Assembly (NCBI GenBank): GCA_014706295.1
Contig: JACSVZ010000009.1
Coordinates: forward strand, 39,177,268 to 39,241,267
From: Lycocorax pyrrhopterus obiensis
Lineage: Eukaryota > Chordata > Aves > Passeriformes > Paradisaeidae
Length of the DNA: 64,000 bases
Direction: 5' to 3'
In this document: in pieces, positions 63,401 through 64,000 of the stretch
Numbering within the stretch: the first letter of the stretch is position 1
How the letters are laid out: each line of letters begins with the position of its first letter
Notes under the pieces: model-generated
What the model saw: only the letters and a program-made list of their open reading frames with translations
Databases searched by the model: none
What the model was told of the DNA's origin: nothing
Translations under genes and position numbers: made by a program

Positions 63401-64000
63401 GGCCAGAGGTTGACTTTAAGACACTTGAAGCCTGCATTGGAATTCTCCTTTTTCTTGAAGTCTCATTGTAACTCTAGTTCAGTTTGTGCTAGCATGTGTC
63501 TTTAGCACTCTTATACAAATATTTTGTTTCCGAAAAGGTTCCTAAATGGTTGTTTTCATTTTAGAAAACAAGTATCTCATGCTCTTCATGTTGCTGAGCT
63601 AGTTTTCTGTAATCAGTAGCTGTGGTAGAAAGAAATAAAATTAAAAATCATTTAGAAATTGCTACATCTTACCCAAAATCACAGTCTCATGCTGATATTT
63701 AGACACAATAAAATCTGATGGACTTGCCTGTTTTTCCTTTAAAGAGCTTTTCGTTTAGAAAATAGCTTATAATCACTGCAAAAAACAACGTATTATTCAA
63801 AGTTTGGTATTTTATATTTAGAGTGAGGAAATACATTTTCCCATAAAAATATTTAGAATATCTAATGTTAATAACATATGGATGAATTCTGCATTTGTCT
63901 GCAAAGACAAATTTGATTGTCATCAATACTACTGTCAGCATGGGAAAAGCACATGGCTCGGTGGAAGGACAAAAGGGTGAAGATAGTTTGATAAAAAGTC
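60440..64000 (+). other. PKP4: PKP4 intron 3 (partial)
   Basis: Intron sequence to the end of the window. The next PKP4 exon, expected to encode T-E-K-S-F-P-W-R, is not seen. It contains an A-rich low-complexity tract at 62436-62586 and nothing else that can be named. Confidence 0.85.
62436..62586. repeat. A-rich low-complexity tract
   Basis: Runs of A interrupted by single C or T (for example caaacaaacaaacaaaaaaa) end with a run of 14 A residues. No transposable-element body was recognised next to it. Confidence 0.85.

Overview
This window is vertebrate nuclear DNA, almost certainly from a bird. It has long AT-rich introns, GT-AG exons and one strong CpG island. It also carries several CR1 LINE 3' ends of the avian type and two solo LTRs. 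CR1 variants and an LTR that look like ones common in songbirds suggest a passerine or near relative; that is inferred from memory of repeat families, not tested. No bacterial-type operons, CRISPR arrays, rRNA or tRNA genes were seen.

The window contains the 5' halves of two head-to-head genes sharing one promoter near 20.0-20.4 kb. To the left, on the minus strand, is CCDC148 (coiled-coil domain protein 148). Its first exon lies in the CpG island, and one coding exon at 885-1006 matches the N-terminus of the human protein. To the right, on the plus strand, is PKP4 (plakophilin-4/p0071, a p120-catenin-family armadillo protein of cell junctions). It has a GC-rich noncoding exon 1 ending at 20393, the start-codon exon at 47492-47625 and a coiled-coil exon at 60327-60439. 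The armadillo repeats lie beyond the window. The pairing agrees with the human 2q24 arrangement as I recall it.

Layout: 1-884, CCDC148 intron 2 (partial); 885-1006, CCDC148 exon 2; 1007-19962, CCDC148 intron 1 with two CR1 fragments; about 19560-21450, CpG island with the bidirectional promoter (a perfect RFX X-box, three CCAAT boxes, GC boxes); 20394-47491, PKP4 intron 1 with a secondary CpG cluster, an LTR and a 33-bp minisatellite; 47626-60326, PKP4 intron 2 with a 1.3-kb CR1 and a 394-bp solo LTR flanked by a perfect 6-bp target-site duplication; 60440-64000, PKP4 intron 3 (partial).

The most useful observations concern the promoter: an intact X-box midway between a coiled-coil gene and a junction gene, and a five-codon upstream ORF in an ideal Kozak context in PKP4 exon 1. 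I found no evidence of a wholly new biological system. Nearly all long open frames here are chance frames in GC-rich DNA or parts of repeats.
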